Shown: positions 44,074 through 55,659, numbered from the stretch's first letter. The stretch: 64,000 bases of DNA from Pseudomonas chlororaphis subsp. aurantiaca (GCF_013466605.1 NZ_CP059162.1:6448001-6512000), one strand, 5' to 3'. The notes: generated by a model from the letters alone, not told the origin. Numbers and translations: made by a program.

Positions 44074-45669
44074 ATGCCCGTACCCGATCTGTTTCGCGAA
44101 GGCCTGGCCCGAGGCTGGAAAACCTACAACGGCTCGCAATTGCAGGAGGACCTGACCCTCGAAGCGGATGTCGCCATCATCGGCAGCGGCGCGGGCGGCG
44201 GCACCAGCGCCGAGATCCTCAGCGCCGCCGGCTACAAGGTGCTGCTGATCGAAGAAGGGCCGCTCAAGACCAGCGACGACTTCAAGATGCTCGAGGACCA
44301 GGCCTACGCCAGCCTCTATCAGGAAGGCATCGGCCGCATGAGCAAGGACGGCGCCATCACCATCCTGCAAGGCCGTGCGGTCGGCGGCACCACCCTGATC
44401 AACTGGACGTCCAGCTTCCGTACCCCCGACCTGACCCTGGAGCACTGGGCCAAGGAACACGACGTCAAGGGCCACAGCCCGGTCGAGATGGCGCCCTGGT
44501 TCGAAAAAATGGAGCAGCGCCTGGGGGTCGCTCCGTGGGTCATGCCGCCCAACGCCAACAACGACGTGATCAGGCTCGGCTGCGAGAAGCTCGGCTACAG
44601 CTGGCACGTGATCCCGCGCAACGTGCGCGGCTGCTGGAACCTCGGCTATTGCGGCATGGGCTGCCCGACCAACGCCAAGCAGTCGATGATGGTTACCACC
44701 ATTCCCGCGACCCTGGAAAAAGGCGGCGAACTGCTGTACCTGGCCCGCGCCGAGCGCCTGCAAATCAAGGGCGACCAGGTCGAAAGCCTGCTCTGCCTGG
44801 CCATGGACGAACGCTGCGTGGCGCCCACCGGGCGCATCATCAAGGTCAAGGCCCGGCACTACGTGCTGGCCGGCGGCGGCATCAACAGCCCGGCCCTGCT
44901 GCTGCGCTCCGACGCGGCCGACCCGCACAAGCGCCTGGGCAAACGCACCTTCCTGCACCTGGTGAACTTCTCCGCCGGGCAGTTCGACCAGGTGATCAAC
45001 CCCTTCTACGGCGCGCCGCAGTCGATCTATTCCGATCATTTCCAGTGGCAGGACGGCGCCACCGGCAAGATGTCCTACAAACTCGAGGTGCCGCCGCTGC
45101 AACCGGCACTGGCCGCCACCCTGCTCGGCGGTTTCGGCCTGCAAAGCGCCCTGAACATGCAGCAATTGCCCCACACCCACGCCATGCTCGCGCTGCTGCG
45201 CGACGGTTTTCACCCGGACAGCAGCGGCGGCAGCGTAGAACTGCGCGGCGACGGTTCGCCGGTGCTCGACTATCAGGTCTCGGACTACGCCTGGGACGGC
45301 GTGCGCCGGGCCTTTCACAGCATGGCGGAGATCCAGTTCGCCGGCGGCGCCAAGGCGGTCATGCCGATGCACAGCGATGCCCGCTACGTGAAGACCCTGG
45401 CCGAGGCCAAGACCCTGATCGACAGCCTGAACCTTGCGCTGTACCGCACCCGCCTGGGCAGCGCCCATGTGATGGGCGGTTGCGCCATGGGCGAAGACCC
45501 GAAAAACGCCGTCACCGACAGCCTGGGCCGGCATCACCAGTTGGCCAATCTGTCGATCCACGACGGTTCGCTGTTCCCCACCAGCATCGGTGCCAACCCG
45601 CAATTGTCGGTCTACGGCCTGACCGCGCAACTGGCCACGGCCCTGGCCGAACGGCTGAAAAGCAGGTGA
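44074..45669 (+). CDS. laoA: LaoA, GMC family alcohol dehydrogenase
   Basis: A 531-residue FAD-dependent GMC oxidoreductase. The FAD fingerprint is VAIIGSGAGGGTSAEILSAA, the second GMC signature GRAVGGTTLINWTSSFRTP, and the C-terminal His-Asn region is MGGCAMGED and GANPQLSVYGL. It oxidises long-chain primary alcohols to aldehydes, as PA0364 does in P. aeruginosa. It has no signal of its own; transport with LaoB's Tat signal is possible. Start at 44074 preferred over an upstream ATG at 44047, both just after the REP doublet. Confidence 0.9.
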   Translation: MPVPDLFREGLARGWKTYNGSQLQEDLTLEADVAIIGSGAGGGTSAEILSAAGYKVLLIEEGPLKTSDDFKMLEDQAYASLYQEGIGRMSKDGAITILQGRAVGGTTLINWTSSFRTPDLTLEHWAKEHDVKGHSPVEMAPWFEKMEQRLGVAPWVMPPNANNDVIRLGCEKLGYSWHVIPRNVRGCWNLGYCGMGCPTNAKQSMMVTTIPATLEKGGELLYLARAERLQIKGDQVESLLCLAMDERCVAPTGRIIKVKARHYVLAGGGINSPALLLRSDAADPHKRLGKRTFLHLVNFSAGQFDQVINPFYGAPQSIYSDHFQWQDGATGKMSYKLEVPPLQPALAATLLGGFGLQSALNMQQLPHTHAMLALLRDGFHPDSSGGSVELRGDGSPVLDYQVSDYAWDGVRRAFHSMAEIQFAGGAKAVMPMHSDARYVKTLAEAKTLIDSLNLALYRTRLGSAHVMGGCAMGEDPKNAVTDSLGRHHQLANLSIHDGSLFPTSIGANPQLSVYGLTAQLATALAERLKSR

Positions 45670-45697
45670 AAACGCCGCTTATTTTCGTCGTCTATAG

Positions 45698-46674
<977 letters not shown>

Positions 46675-46697
46675 CACAGCCATCGAGACTTGCGACC

Positions 46698-46797
46698 GTA
46701 GCCGCTGCCGAAGGCTGCGATCGGCCGAAACGGCCGCGACGCCAGTAAGATCGCCACAGGTCCTGCGGACCTATCGCAGCCTTCGGCAGCGGCTACA
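46698..46797. repeat. REP doublet between fdx and mutM
   Basis: GTAGCCGCTGCCGAAGGCTG at the left edge and CTTCGGCAGCGGCTAC at the right edge frame about 60 bases. This copy has GAAGG where most have GCAGG, and both arms carry the matching change, so the pair co-varies. Confidence 0.8.
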
Positions 46798-46802
46798 GGC
46801 AA

Positions 46803-47615
46803 TCAGCTCTGGCATTTAGGGCAGAACACGCTCGCACGCTGCCCCAGCTTGATCTCGCGCAGCCCCGTGCCACAGACCTTGCAGTGCTCCCCGCCACGCC
46901 CGTAGACGAACAGTTCCTGCTGGAAATAGCCCGGCTGCCCGTCGCCGCCGATAAAGTCGCGCAGGGTGGTGCCGCCGCGTTCGATGGCCGCGGCCAGGAT
47001 GCGTTTGATCTCGATCGCCAGCTTCAGGTAGCGCGCCCGGGAAATCCCCTTGGCTTCGCGACGCGGGTCGATGCCGGCGGCGAACAGCGCTTCGGTCGCG
47101 TAGATATTGCCCACCCCCACCACCACCGCGTTGTCCATGATGAACGGCTTGACCGCCATCGAACGTCCCCGCGACAGCTGATACAGGCGCTCGCCGTCGA
47201 ACAGGTCGGTCAGCGGCTCCGGCCCCAGGCGGATCAGCAGCTCGTGATTGAGCGGGTCGAGGCTCCAGAGCATCGCACCAAAGCGCCGCGGATCGGTGTA
47301 GCGCAGGGCCAGGCCTGACTCCAGCTCGATGTCGACGTGCTCGTGCTTGGCCGCCGGCAGGCCGACCTCTACCAGGCGCAAGTTGCCCGACATGCCCAGG
47401 TGACTGATCAGGGTGCCGACTTCGGCATTGATCAGCAGGTACTTGGCGCGACGCTCGACCTTGACGATCTGCTGGCCGGACAGGCGCACATCGAGGTCCT
47501 CCGGAATCGGCCAGCGCAGGCGCCGGTCGCGCACGATCACGCGACTGACGCGCTGCCCTTCCAGGTGCGGCGCGATACCGCGCCGGGTGGTTTCGACTTC
47601 CGGTAATTCAGGCAT
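46803..47615 (-). CDS. mutM: Formamidopyrimidine-DNA glycosylase (Fpg)
   Basis: A 270-residue DNA repair glycosylase/lyase that removes 8-oxoguanine and ring-opened purines. The N-terminal catalytic proline follows Met ([13 protein letters not shown]), the helix-two-turn-helix is in [11 protein letters not shown], and the C-terminal zinc finger holds four cysteines (CKVCGTG, then CPKC). Start ATG at 47615. Confidence 0.96.
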   Translation of the reverse strand: MPELPEVETTRRGIAPHLEGQRVSRVIVRDRRLRWPIPEDLDVRLSGQQIVKVERRAKYLLINAEVGTLISHLGMSGNLRLVEVGLPAAKHEHVDIELESGLALRYTDPRRFGAMLWSLDPLNHELLIRLGPEPLTDLFDGERLYQLSRGRSMAVKPFIMDNAVVVGVGNIYATEALFAAGIDPRREAKGISRARYLKLAIEIKRILAAAIERGGTTLRDFIGGDGQPGYFQQELFVYGRGGEHCKVCGTGLREIKLGQRASVFCPKCQS

Positions 47616-47649
47616 GTGCGCCTCGTGTTCTCTATAACGTGGTCGGGAA

Positions 47650-48516
47650 TCAGTGCGCGCCCAGTTCGCGCACGGTTTCCTTGAGGTTCTCGAAGTCATA
47701 GTCGGACAGGCCGACGTAATCGAGGATCAGATGGCCGATGCTGTTCCATTCATGATCATCGACCTGATTGCCCAGCACCCGGTAGGACGCGCAGATATGC
47801 TCGGCCATTTTCAGGATCGCCAGCAGGTTCTTCAGTTGGCTGTTGCGCGACGACTCGTCGCTGAAGATCGCCAGGGCGTTGTGGTGATTGGCGATGGCGT
47901 TGGTCACGTGCTCCGGCAGGCGCCAGGACTTGGCCGTGTAGTAACCGACCACCGCGTGGTTGGTATTGAACACACGGTTTTCCGTATCCACCACCCGGTT
48001 CTCGGGGCCCGCGCTGGCGTAGGCCTCTTCCAGCACCGTCATGTAGTCGGGGAAGCGCTTGAGCATCAGCGGCACGCCGCAATCGTGGAACAGCCCCAGG
48101 GCATAGGCTTCGTCGACCGCTTGCGAGCCGGTGCGCTTGGCCAGGGTCAGGCAGGTCATCGCCACATCCTGGGCGGTGTCCCAGAAACGGTTGAGGGTAA
48201 CGATGGTTTCGTCGCTCATCTCGCCCTTGATCGACTGCGCGTTGATCAGGTTGATGATCGAACGGCTGCCCAGCAGGTTCACCGCGCGCTGGATCGAGGC
48301 GATCTTGTTGCTCAGCCCGTAATACGGCGAGTTGACGATTTTCAGCAGGGCGCCGGAAAGGCCCGGGTCCTGGGAGATCAGCCGCGCGATCACTTCCAGG
48401 TCAGGGTCGGGCATGTACTGCTCCATCTGCAAATCCACCATGATTTGCGGTTGGGGCGGCACGCTGATGCCTTGCAGGGCCTGTTGAATCTGTTCGGCGG
48501 AAAGCTCTTGGGACAT
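47650..48516 (-). CDS. HDOD domain signalling protein
   Basis: A 288-residue protein with an HDOD domain, a degenerate HD phosphohydrolase relative thought to act in signalling. Marks are [40 protein letters not shown] and AIANHHNA. Start ATG at 48516. It lies 34 bases before mutM on the same strand, but whether they share a transcript is not clear. No receiver or GGDEF domain is attached. Confidence 0.88.
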   Translation of the reverse strand: MSQELSAEQIQQALQGISVPPQPQIMVDLQMEQYMPDPDLEVIARLISQDPGLSGALLKIVNSPYYGLSNKIASIQRAVNLLGSRSIINLINAQSIKGEMSDETIVTLNRFWDTAQDVAMTCLTLAKRTGSQAVDEAYALGLFHDCGVPLMLKRFPDYMTVLEEAYASAGPENRVVDTENRVFNTNHAVVGYYTAKSWRLPEHVTNAIANHHNALAIFSDESSRNSQLKNLLAILKMAEHICASYRVLGNQVDDHEWNSIGHLILDYVGLSDYDFENLKETVRELGAH

Positions 48517-48726
48517 AGATACGCACTCTGGACTAGGCGGCGATTCTAACCCTTTAAAAGGCGCCCATGGCCACCCGAAAGGAACTTTACAACAGGCGCC
48601 TCGGGGCAACGCCGGGCCAGGCGCGGGTTATCCATGGCGGGTCTGCCCTGTCACCGCATATCCACTCGCCAGCCTCTCGGCGAGCGCAACACGTTATACT
48701 CCCGCTCTTTTTTCCGGAGCGACGTC

Positions 48727-49923
48727 ATGTCCCTGCCAAGCCTGCGCCTCAAAGCCAACGCCGATCGCCGCCTGCGCGCCGGCCACCTGTGGGTCTACAG
48801 CAACGAAATCGATGTAGCCGCCACCCCACTCCACGGCTTCAAGGCAGGCGACCAGGCAATGCTGGAAGCCGCCGGCGGCAAGCCGCTGGGCGTCGTCGCC
48901 ATGAGCCCGAACAACCTGATCTGCGCCCGCCTGCTGTCGCGCGACGCCAAGCTGGCGCTGGACAAGTCGCTGCTGGTGCACCGCCTGAACGTGGCCCTGT
49001 CGCTGCGCGAGCGTCTGTTCGACAAGCCGTTCTACCGCCTGGTCTACGGCGACTCCGACCTGCTGCCGGGCCTGGTGGTCGACCGTTTCGGCGACATCCT
49101 CGTCGTGCAGCTGGCGTCGGCAACCATGGAACAGCACAAGGACGACGTGATCGCCGCCCTGGTCCAGGTGCTCAAGCCAAGCGGCATCCTGTTCAAGAAC
49201 GACTCCGCCGCGCGTGATGCCGAAGGCTTGGGCCGTTACGTGGAAACCGTGTTCGGCCTGGTGCCGGAGTGGGTCGCCCTGGAAGAGAACGGCGTGAAGT
49301 TCGAGGCCCCGGTGATGGAAGGCCAGAAAACCGGCTGGTTCTACGACCACCGCATGAACCGCGCCCGCCTGGCGCCTTACGCCAAGGGCAAGCGCGTGCT
49401 GGACCTGTTCAGCTACATCGGCGGCTGGGGCGTGCAGGCCGGCGCCTTCGGTGCCAGCGAAGTGTTCTGCGTCGATGCCTCGGGCTTCGCCCTCGACGGT
49501 GTTGAACGCAACGCCGCATTGAACGGCATCGCCGAGAAAGTCACCTGCATCGAAGGCGACGTGTTCGAGGCCCTGAAAGAACTCAAGGCCGCCGAAGAGC
49601 GTTTCGACGTGATCGTGGCCGACCCGCCGGCCTTCATCAAACGCAAGAAAGACCTGAAGAACGGCGAAGGCGCCTACCGCCGCCTGAACGAACAGGCCAT
49701 GCGCCTGCTCAGCAAGGACGGCATCCTGGTCAGCGCTTCGTGCTCGATGCACCTGCCGGAAGACGACCTGCAGAACATCCTGCTCACCAGCGCCCGCCAC
49801 CTGGACCGCAATATCCAGCTGCTGGAGCGCGGCGGCCAGGGCCCGGACCATCCGGTACACCCGGCCATCCCGGAAACCCGCTACATCAAGAGCATCACCT
49901 GCCGCCTGCTGCCTAACAGCTGA
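48727..49923 (+). CDS. rlmI: 23S rRNA m5C methyltransferase (RlmI type)
   Basis: A 398-residue class I methyltransferase with an N-terminal PUA-like domain (LRLKANADRRLRAGHLWVYS) and SAM domain motifs (VLDLFSYIGGWGVQAGAFG, then VADPPAFIKRKKDL). Members methylate C1962 of 23S rRNA. The catalytic Cys is in SASCSMH. Start ATG at 48727 is preferred; the upstream frame would add 31 unlikely residues. A RlmI label is by family; a close relative RlmK could give similar sequence. Confidence 0.9.
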   Translation: MSLPSLRLKANADRRLRAGHLWVYSNEIDVAATPLHGFKAGDQAMLEAAGGKPLGVVAMSPNNLICARLLSRDAKLALDKSLLVHRLNVALSLRERLFDKPFYRLVYGDSDLLPGLVVDRFGDILVVQLASATMEQHKDDVIAALVQVLKPSGILFKNDSAARDAEGLGRYVETVFGLVPEWVALEENGVKFEAPVMEGQKTGWFYDHRMNRARLAPYAKGKRVLDLFSYIGGWGVQAGAFGASEVFCVDASGFALDGVERNAALNGIAEKVTCIEGDVFEALKELKAAEERFDVIVADPPAFIKRKKDLKNGEGAYRRLNEQAMRLLSKDGILVSASCSMHLPEDDLQNILLTSARHLDRNIQLLERGGQGPDHPVHPAIPETRYIKSITCRLLPNS

Positions 49924-49936
49924 GCCTGACTGGACA

Positions 49937-49960
49937 CCCCTTGCCCCACGCGGCAAGGGG
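49937..49960. terminator. Hairpin after rlmI
   Basis: A 9-base stem, CCCCTTGCC (49937-49945) and GGCAAGGGG (49952-49960), with a 6-base loop, 13 bases past the rlmI stop. There is no T-run. It may terminate rlmI and the opposing membrane-protein gene. Confidence 0.5.
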
Positions 49961-50007
49961 CGCCCAAGCCGATTGTCCCCGCCCTCTCCTCACCCAAGAC
50001 TCAGCGC

Positions 50008-50571
50008 TCAAGCGACCTGTGCCCGACGGCGCGCGCGCCATAAAGAGCCGAGGAACATGGCGCCGGAGAACGCGAGGGTCGGCGCGGCAAAAAACGCCAG
50101 GGACAGCAACCCGCTCTTGAAGGGGTCGAGGTGACGGTGCTGAATCCATAGCTTGAACAGCCACTGCACCAGCCAGGGCACTGGTAAAGCCAGCAGCACC
50201 CAGGCGCCGTTCCCGAACAGCCGTCGCCACAGGTCGCCACGCCCTTGCAACAGTGTGGCGCTGAGCAAGGTCATCAGCAGCAGGCCGGCCATCACACCGA
50301 ACCCCACGCCAAGGGTGAAGGGCAAACCACGACAGGCCCAAACCAACCCCGCCGCCATCAGTGCCACCAACAGCATCGCAATCCAGGTCCGCGGCTGGCA
50401 TCGCTGCTCGGCCAGCAATTGCAGCAGCCCGCCGCCCATCAGCAGGGCAACTGCCAGCGCGGCCATGGCGACACCGGGCAAGTCGCTATAAAGGACGCTC
50501 CACATCAGCAGCAGGCCCTGCGCCAGGCCAACGAAAAAGTAAAACCTCAGGGATCGCAGCGTCGCGGACAT
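50008..50571 (-). CDS. Uncharacterised inner-membrane protein
   Basis: A 187-residue protein with about five hydrophobic helices and short loops; I do not recognise its family. Segments include [77 protein letters not shown] and [22 protein letters not shown]-terminus is basic (RARRRAQVA), so it likely faces the cytosol. Start ATG at 50571. It is divergent from ilvD. Confidence 0.7.
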   Translation of the reverse strand: MSATLRSLRFYFFVGLAQGLLLMWSVLYSDLPGVAMAALAVALLMGGGLLQLLAEQRCQPRTWIAMLLVALMAAGLVWACRGLPFTLGVGFGVMAGLLLMTLLSATLLQGRGDLWRRLFGNGAWVLLALPVPWLVQWLFKLWIQHRHLDPFKSGLLSLAFFAAPTLAFSGAMFLGSLWRARRRAQVA

Positions 50572-50881
50572 TCCAGCTCCATTGGAAGGTGATCGAAGGC
50601 CGGCGAGTCTAAACCAGTCCCTGATCGACGGCTGCCCATTTCCATATCCAGGCAATCGACGCCGTAGAGCGGCCACGGCATTCCTTCCTGGCGCCAGCGG
50701 TGTAGAATCGCGAGATTCATCGCCAGTCATCCCCCGGCGGGTTTATGAGCTCAGGCTGAGGCGCGCGGCGATCCCGCGACGTCATCGGCAGCTTCAGGAC
50801 ACACGGCCATTTCTGAGTGTTCCAGAGGTCAATAGAAGCTCACTCCCCATTTGTTACCTGATTAGCCGCCCGGAGTGCTCC
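50572..50881. promoter_or_regulatory. Divergent ilvD upstream region, 310 bases
   Basis: The gap between the membrane gene and ilvD. A TAGAAT -10-like sequence at 50703-50708 overlaps a small palindrome, GAATC-GCGA-GATTC (50705-50718). GGAG lies seven bases before the ilvD ATG (CCCGGAGTGCTCC). I see no attenuator, T-box or leader peptide rich in branched-chain codons. Open frames crossing the gap lack motifs and are discounted. Confidence 0.4.
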
Positions 50882-52723
50882 ATGCCTGATTACCGCTCGA
50901 AAACATCCACCCACGGCCGCAACATGGCCGGCGCCCGCGCACTGTGGCGCGCCACGGGGATGAAAGATGACGACTTCAAGAAGCCGATCATCGCCATTGC
51001 CAACTCCTTCACCCAGTTCGTACCGGGCCACGTGCACCTCAAGGATCTGGGCCAGCTGGTCGCCCGCGAAATCGAACGCGCCGGCGGCGTGGCCAAGGAA
51101 TTCAACACCATCGCCGTGGATGACGGCATCGCCATGGGCCACGACGGCATGCTGTATTCGCTGCCGAGCCGCGAGATCATCGCCGACTCCGTGGAATACA
51201 TGGTCAACGCCCACTGCGCCGACGCCATCGTCTGCATCTCCAACTGCGACAAGATCACCCCCGGCATGCTGATGGCCGCCCTGCGCCTGAACATCCCGGT
51301 GATCTTCGTCTCCGGCGGCCCGATGGAAGCCGGCAAGACCAAGCTCGCCTCCCACGGCCTCGACCTGGTCGACGCCATGGTGATCGCCGCCGACTCCAGC
51401 GCTTCTGACGAGAAGGTCGCCGAGTACGAGCGCAGCGCCTGCCCGACCTGCGGTTCCTGCTCCGGCATGTTCACCGCCAACTCGATGAACTGCCTGACCG
51501 AAGCCCTGGGGCTGGCCCTGCCGGGCAACGGTTCGACCCTGGCCACCCACAGCGACCGCGAGCAGCTGTTCCTGCAGGCCGGCCGCACCATCGTCGAGCT
51601 GTGCAAGCGCTACTACGGCGAGAACGACGAGTCGGTGCTGCCGCGCAACATCGCCAACTTCAAGGCGTTCGAGAACGCCATGATGCTCGACATCGCCATG
51701 GGCGGTTCGACCAACACCATCCTGCACCTGCTGGCCGCGGCCCAGGAAGCCGAGATCGATTTCGACCTGCGCGACATCGACCGCCTGTCCCGCAGCGTGC
51801 CGCAACTGTGCAAGGTGGCGCCGAACATCCAGAAGTACCACATGGAAGACGTGCACCGCGCCGGCGGCATCTTCAGCATCCTCGGTTCCCTGGCCCGCGG
51901 CGGCCTGCTGCACACCGACCTGCCGACCGTGCACAGCCGCAGCATGGAAGAAGCCATCGCCAAGTGGGACATCACCCAGACCAACGACGAAGCGGTGCAC
52001 CACTTCTTCAAGGCAGGCCCGGCCGGCATCCCGACCCAGACCGCGTTCAGCCAGTCGACCCGCTGGCCGAGCCTCGACGACGACCGTGAAAACGGCTGCA
52101 TCCGCAGCGTCGAGCACGCCTACTCGAAAGAAGGCGGCCTGGCCGTGCTGTACGGCAACATCGCCCTGGACGGCTGCGTGGTGAAGACCGCCGGCGTCGA
52201 CGAGTCGATCCACGTCTTCGAAGGCAACGCGAAAATCTTCGAAAGCCAGGACAGCGCGGTGCGTGGCATCCTCGCCGACGAAGTGAAGGAAGGCGACATC
52301 GTCATCATTCGCTACGAAGGTCCGAAAGGCGGCCCGGGCATGCAGGAAATGCTCTACCCGACCTCCTACCTGAAGTCCAAGGGCCTGGGCAAAGCCTGCG
52401 CCCTGCTGACCGACGGCCGCTTCTCCGGCGGCACCTCGGGCCTGTCCATCGGTCACGCTTCGCCGGAAGCTGCCGCGGGCGGCGCCATCGGCCTGGTACA
52501 GGACGGCGACAAGGTGTTGATCGACATTCCGAACCGCTCGATCAACCTGTTGGTCAGCGACGAAGAACTGGCCGCGCGCCGTGTCGAGCAGGACAAGAAA
52601 GGCTGGAAGCCAGCGGAAAAACGCCCACGCAAGGTGACCACCGCCCTGAAGGCCTACGCCCTGCTGGCCACCAGCGCCGACAAGGGCGCGGTGCGCAACA
52701 AGGCACTGCTCGACGGCCTGTGA
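50882..52723 (+). CDS. ilvD: Dihydroxy-acid dehydratase
   Basis: A 613-residue dehydratase, the third step in valine, leucine and isoleucine synthesis. Iron-sulfur ligands and signatures are visible: [14 protein letters not shown] and [19 protein letters not shown], with [11 protein letters not shown] and the C-terminal [15 protein letters not shown]. The long length and two-cysteine pattern fit the 4Fe-4S type. Start ATG at 50882 with GGAG upstream. Confidence 0.97.
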   Translation: MPDYRSKTSTHGRNMAGARALWRATGMKDDDFKKPIIAIANSFTQFVPGHVHLKDLGQLVAREIERAGGVAKEFNTIAVDDGIAMGHDGMLYSLPSREIIADSVEYMVNAHCADAIVCISNCDKITPGMLMAALRLNIPVIFVSGGPMEAGKTKLASHGLDLVDAMVIAADSSASDEKVAEYERSACPTCGSCSGMFTANSMNCLTEALGLALPGNGSTLATHSDREQLFLQAGRTIVELCKRYYGENDESVLPRNIANFKAFENAMMLDIAMGGSTNTILHLLAAAQEAEIDFDLRDIDRLSRSVPQLCKVAPNIQKYHMEDVHRAGGIFSILGSLARGGLLHTDLPTVHSRSMEEAIAKWDITQTNDEAVHHFFKAGPAGIPTQTAFSQSTRWPSLDDDRENGCIRSVEHAYSKEGGLAVLYGNIALDGCVVKTAGVDESIHVFEGNAKIFESQDSAVRGILADEVKEGDIVIIRYEGPKGGPGMQEMLYPTSYLKSKGLGKACALLTDGRFSGGTSGLSIGHASPEAAAGGAIGLVQDGDKVLIDIPNRSINLLVSDEELAARRVEQDKKGWKPAEKRPRKVTTALKAYALLATSADKGAVRNKALLDGL

Positions 52724-52741
52724 TTGCTAGCTGCTGAATGA

Positions 52742-52773
52742 AAATGCCCCGCCAAGCGCGGGGCATTTTTTTG
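52742..52773 (+). terminator. Intrinsic terminator of ilvD
   Basis: Stem AATGCCCCGC and GCGGGGCATT with loop CAAGC, followed by seven T. A classical Rho-independent terminator, 18 bases after the ilvD stop. Confidence 0.95.
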
Positions 52774-52798
52774 CCTGGAGATCGGCCTCTGCGAGGCC

Positions 52799-52866
52799 CG
52801 TCGCGGGCCAAGCCTCACACCTACAGGACTCATGCAGCCTGTAGGAGCGAGGCTTGCCCGCGATGG
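52799..52866. repeat. REP doublet between ilvD and pchP
   Basis: CGTCGCGGGCCAAGCCTCAC then CTACAG on the left and CTGTAGGAGCGAGGCTTGCC then CGCGA on the right. The left unit has lost the GCTCC core (CACACC), so it is decayed while the right one is intact. Confidence 0.75.
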
Positions 52867-52879
52867 GTTCAACCCGCCG

Positions 52880-53935
52880 TTACTGGATGTCTTCCGGCTT
52901 GACGATCACCCAGTTCTTGTCCGCCGTCACCGGCAGTCCTTCCTTGGCCTGGGCCGCGGCGTGCTTGGCCATCATGCCGTTGATCTGGGCCATGTACTTG
53001 TCCTTGCGGTTGACCCACAGGTGGATGCCGCCCTTGGCCACGTCGACATCGTGGAACAGCATGTAGCCGTCGCTGGTCGGGGTGTCGCCGCCCACCAGCA
53101 CCGGTTTTTTCCACTCATCGATGTAGGTCAGGATCGCCGCGTGCTTGCCGGCCATCCAGGTCGCCGGGGTCCACAGGTAAGGGGTCAGTTCCAGGCCGAG
53201 GTTGGCCTTCTCGTCATATTTGCCGGCGGTGATCTGCTTGCGCGCGGTGGTCAGCTCGCCGGTCTTGCGGTCCTTGAGCAGGGTGGTCACGCCGATGACG
53301 TTCTGCGGCTTGACGTTGTAGCCGTACTTCGGATCGGAGGCGACCATGCGCACCAGCTCTTCGGAAGCGGCGGTCATCACATAGACCTCGATGCCGTTCT
53401 CCATCAGCTTGTTGTACAGCTCTTTCTGGCCGGTGAAGATTCTCGGCGGATTGATCTCGGTGTTCTTGACCACGTCGCCTTCGAAATAAGTGGCCGGCAC
53501 CGGTTTGCCCGAGGCCATCAGCTCGTCGACATAGCCCTTGAGTTCCTTGAGGGTGAAGCCGGAGAACACCTGCGCGACCCAGGGGTAGCAGACCATGTCG
53601 TCGACTTCACAGAGGCGATAGTAATAGCTGAACAGGCTTTCCTTGTGCTCGGCGGTGTCCTTGAACGGCATCAGCTTCAGGGAAGGGTCGAGGGTCTCGC
53701 GGGTGATCAGGCCCTTGTTCTCCATGAACGGCAGCAGCGACTCTTCCAGGTCGTAGCGGTAACTGGTGTTGTCCATGTCGAACACCGCGTAGTTACCCTT
53801 GTTGGCGTTGGCCGCGATCATCGCGTCCAGTTGCTTGGCCTGGTCCGCGGGCCAGTGCTTCAAGTCGGTGGCGAGAACCTGGCCGGCAAGGCCCAGGCAG
53901 AGTGCGGCAACCAGAAATTTCGGAGCGAGTTTCAT
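52880..53935 (-). CDS. Periplasmic HAD phosphatase, PchP (phosphorylcholine phosphatase) type
   Basis: A 351-residue HAD-superfamily phosphatase with a cleavable signal (LVAALCLGLAGQVLA). Motif I is FDMDNTSYRYD with nucleophile Asp; motif II is VMTAASEELV and motif III/IV VGGDTPTSDGYML. It resembles phosphorylcholine phosphatase of P. aeruginosa, which also has DMDNT and acts in choline recycling in the periplasm, so this function is likely but not proven. It is divergent from the TcyP gene. Confidence 0.8.
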   Translation of the reverse strand: MKLAPKFLVAALCLGLAGQVLATDLKHWPADQAKQLDAMIAANANKGNYAVFDMDNTSYRYDLEESLLPFMENKGLITRETLDPSLKLMPFKDTAEHKESLFSYYYRLCEVDDMVCYPWVAQVFSGFTLKELKGYVDELMASGKPVPATYFEGDVVKNTEINPPRIFTGQKELYNKLMENGIEVYVMTAASEELVRMVASDPKYGYNVKPQNVIGVTTLLKDRKTGELTTARKQITAGKYDEKANLGLELTPYLWTPATWMAGKHAAILTYIDEWKKPVLVGGDTPTSDGYMLFHDVDVAKGGIHLWVNRKDKYMAQINGMMAKHAAAQAKEGLPVTADKNWVIVKPEDIQ

Positions 53936-54085
53936 CGGCGTTTTCTCCCTGATTTAAAGAGATCGACGCTAACAAATCGCTGTGACAATCCTCGCCTGTG
54001 GGCGACCGCCCGCGTCCTGATTCCGCCACCGGCATGTGCCTGAGCGTCAGCGGCTTATTCCAAAAACGACAGTCTCAATGCGTTT

Positions 54086-54110
54086 TTGATATTAATTCAT
54101 TAGATATCAA
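54086..54110. promoter_or_regulatory. Interrupted palindrome upstream of tcyP
   Basis: TTGATAT (54086-54092) and ATATCAA (54104-54110) are inverted repeats separated by 11 AT-rich bases. This matches the T-N11-A pattern of LysR-type operators; CysB would be a natural candidate for a cystine transporter, but I cannot show it. It lies about 66 bases before the tcyP start. Confidence 0.45.
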
Positions 54111-54175
54111 GCTGTTAGGCTTGCCGGTTCGCAATCGCAGCCACAAGCGATTGGCACAAGTCTTATGGAGCCTCA

Positions 54176-55567
54176 ATGAACCTGCCGCTGATCCTCAATC
54201 TGCTGGTGTTCCTCGCCTTGCTGCTGGGCCTGGCACAAACCCGTCACACCACCTGGAGCCTGGCCAGGAAGGTCCTGCTGGCGCTGGTGCTGGGCGTGGT
54301 CTTCGGTGTTGCCCTGCACAGCCTCTACGGTGCCGGCAACCCCGTCCTGAAAACCTCCATCGGCTGGTTCGACCTGGTGGGCAACGGTTACGTGCAGCTG
54401 CTGCAGATGATCGTGATCCCGCTGGTGTTCGCCTCGATCCTCAGCGCCGTGGCGCGCCTGCACAACGCCTCGTCCCTGGGCAAGATCAGCTTCCTGACCA
54501 TCGGCACCCTGCTGTTCACCACCGCCATCGCCGCGGTGATCGGCATCGCCCTGACCAACCTGTTCGGCCTGACCGCCGAGGGGCTGGTGGCCGGTACCCA
54601 GGAAATGGCGCGCCTGCAGGTGATCCAGAGCGATTACGCGGGCAAGGTCGCCGACCTGAATATCCCGCAGCTGCTGCTGTCGTTCATTCCGCAGAACCCC
54701 TTCGCCGACCTGGCCCGGGCCAAGCCGACCTCGATCATCAGCGTGGTGATTTTCGCCGCCTTCCTCGGCATCGCCGCCCTGCAACTGCTCAAGGACGACG
54801 CCGACAAGGGCCAGAAAGTGGTCAACGCCATCGACACCCTGCAAGCCTGGGTCACCCGCCTGGTACGCCTGGTGATGAAGCTGACCCCTTACGGCGTGCT
54901 GGCGCTGATGACCAAGGTGGTCGCCAGTTCCAACCTGCAGGACATCATCAAGCTCGGCAGTTTCGTGGTGGTGTCGTACATCGGCCTGGGCCTGATGTTC
55001 GTGGTTCACGGCCTGCTGGTGTCGCTGGCCGGGATCAACCCGCTGCGCTTCTTCCGCAAGGTCTGGCCGGTGCTGACCTTCGCCTTCACCAGCCGCTCCA
55101 GCGCCGCGACCATCCCGCTGAGCATCGAGGCACAGACCAGCCGCCTGGGCATTCCGCAGTCCATCGCCAGCTTCGCCGCCTCGTTCGGCGCGACCATCGG
55201 CCAGAACGGCTGCGCGGGCCTGTACCCGGCCATGCTGGCGGTCATGGTCGCCCCGACCGTGGGCATCAACCCGCTGGACCCGCTGTGGATCGCGACCCTG
55301 GTGGCGATAGTGACCTTGAGTTCGGCCGGGGTGGCCGGGGTGGGCGGTGGCGCGACATTCGCCGCGCTGATCGTGCTGCCGGCCATGGGTTTGCCGGTGT
55401 CCCTGGTGGCGCTGCTGATTTCGGTGGAGCCACTGATCGACATGGGCCGTACCGCACTGAACGTCAGCGGTTCGATGACCGCCGGTGCGATCACCAGCCA
55501 GATCATGCAGCAGACAGATAAAGAAAAGCTCGATGCCGATGAGCATGCGGAGCTGGCGCAGGCTTAA
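54176..55567 (+). CDS. tcyP: TcyP-type L-cystine / dicarboxylate:cation symporter
   Basis: A 463-residue SDF-family symporter. Ten or so hydrophobic helices, with the family signature [20 protein letters not shown], the serine-rich re-entrant loop [17 protein letters not shown] and the substrate motif [15 protein letters not shown]. The QNG/C variation sets it in the TcyP group of sodium- or proton-coupled cystine importers rather than glutamate or dicarboxylate carriers. Start ATG with TATGGAGCC six bases upstream. Confidence 0.82.
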   Translation: MNLPLILNLLVFLALLLGLAQTRHTTWSLARKVLLALVLGVVFGVALHSLYGAGNPVLKTSIGWFDLVGNGYVQLLQMIVIPLVFASILSAVARLHNASSLGKISFLTIGTLLFTTAIAAVIGIALTNLFGLTAEGLVAGTQEMARLQVIQSDYAGKVADLNIPQLLLSFIPQNPFADLARAKPTSIISVVIFAAFLGIAALQLLKDDADKGQKVVNAIDTLQAWVTRLVRLVMKLTPYGVLALMTKVVASSNLQDIIKLGSFVVVSYIGLGLMFVVHGLLVSLAGINPLRFFRKVWPVLTFAFTSRSSAATIPLSIEAQTSRLGIPQSIASFAASFGATIGQNGCAGLYPAMLAVMVAPTVGINPLDPLWIATLVAIVTLSSAGVAGVGGGATFAALIVLPAMGLPVSLVALLISVEPLIDMGRTALNVSGSMTAGAITSQIMQQTDKEKLDADEHAELAQA

Positions 55568-55589
55568 GGGCTGCGACCTTTAGAACGTC

Positions 55590-55656
55590 ATCGCGGGCAA
55601 GCCTCGCTCCTACAGAGGAACGCCTTCATCTGTAGGAGCGAGGCTTGCCCGCGAAG
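55590..55656. repeat. REP doublet downstream of folA and tcyP
   Basis: TCGCGGGCAAGCCTCGCTCC then TACAG at 55591-55615 and CTGTAGGAGCGAGGCTTGCC then CGCGA at 55630-55654. A nearly perfect inverted pair, the cleanest REP doublet in the window, between the convergent genes tcyP and folA. Confidence 0.9.
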
Positions 55657-55659
55657 CTT

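Noticed and set aside
42082..45669. 1,195-residue plus-strand frame ending at the laoA stop
   Set aside because: Its first two thirds are out-of-frame reading of laoC and laoB. The GMC protein starts at 44074.
50582..50881. N-terminal extension of ilvD by 100 residues
   Set aside because: The ATG at 50882 has a good ribosome site and IlvD has 613 residues from there, the family length. The extension has no homologous look.
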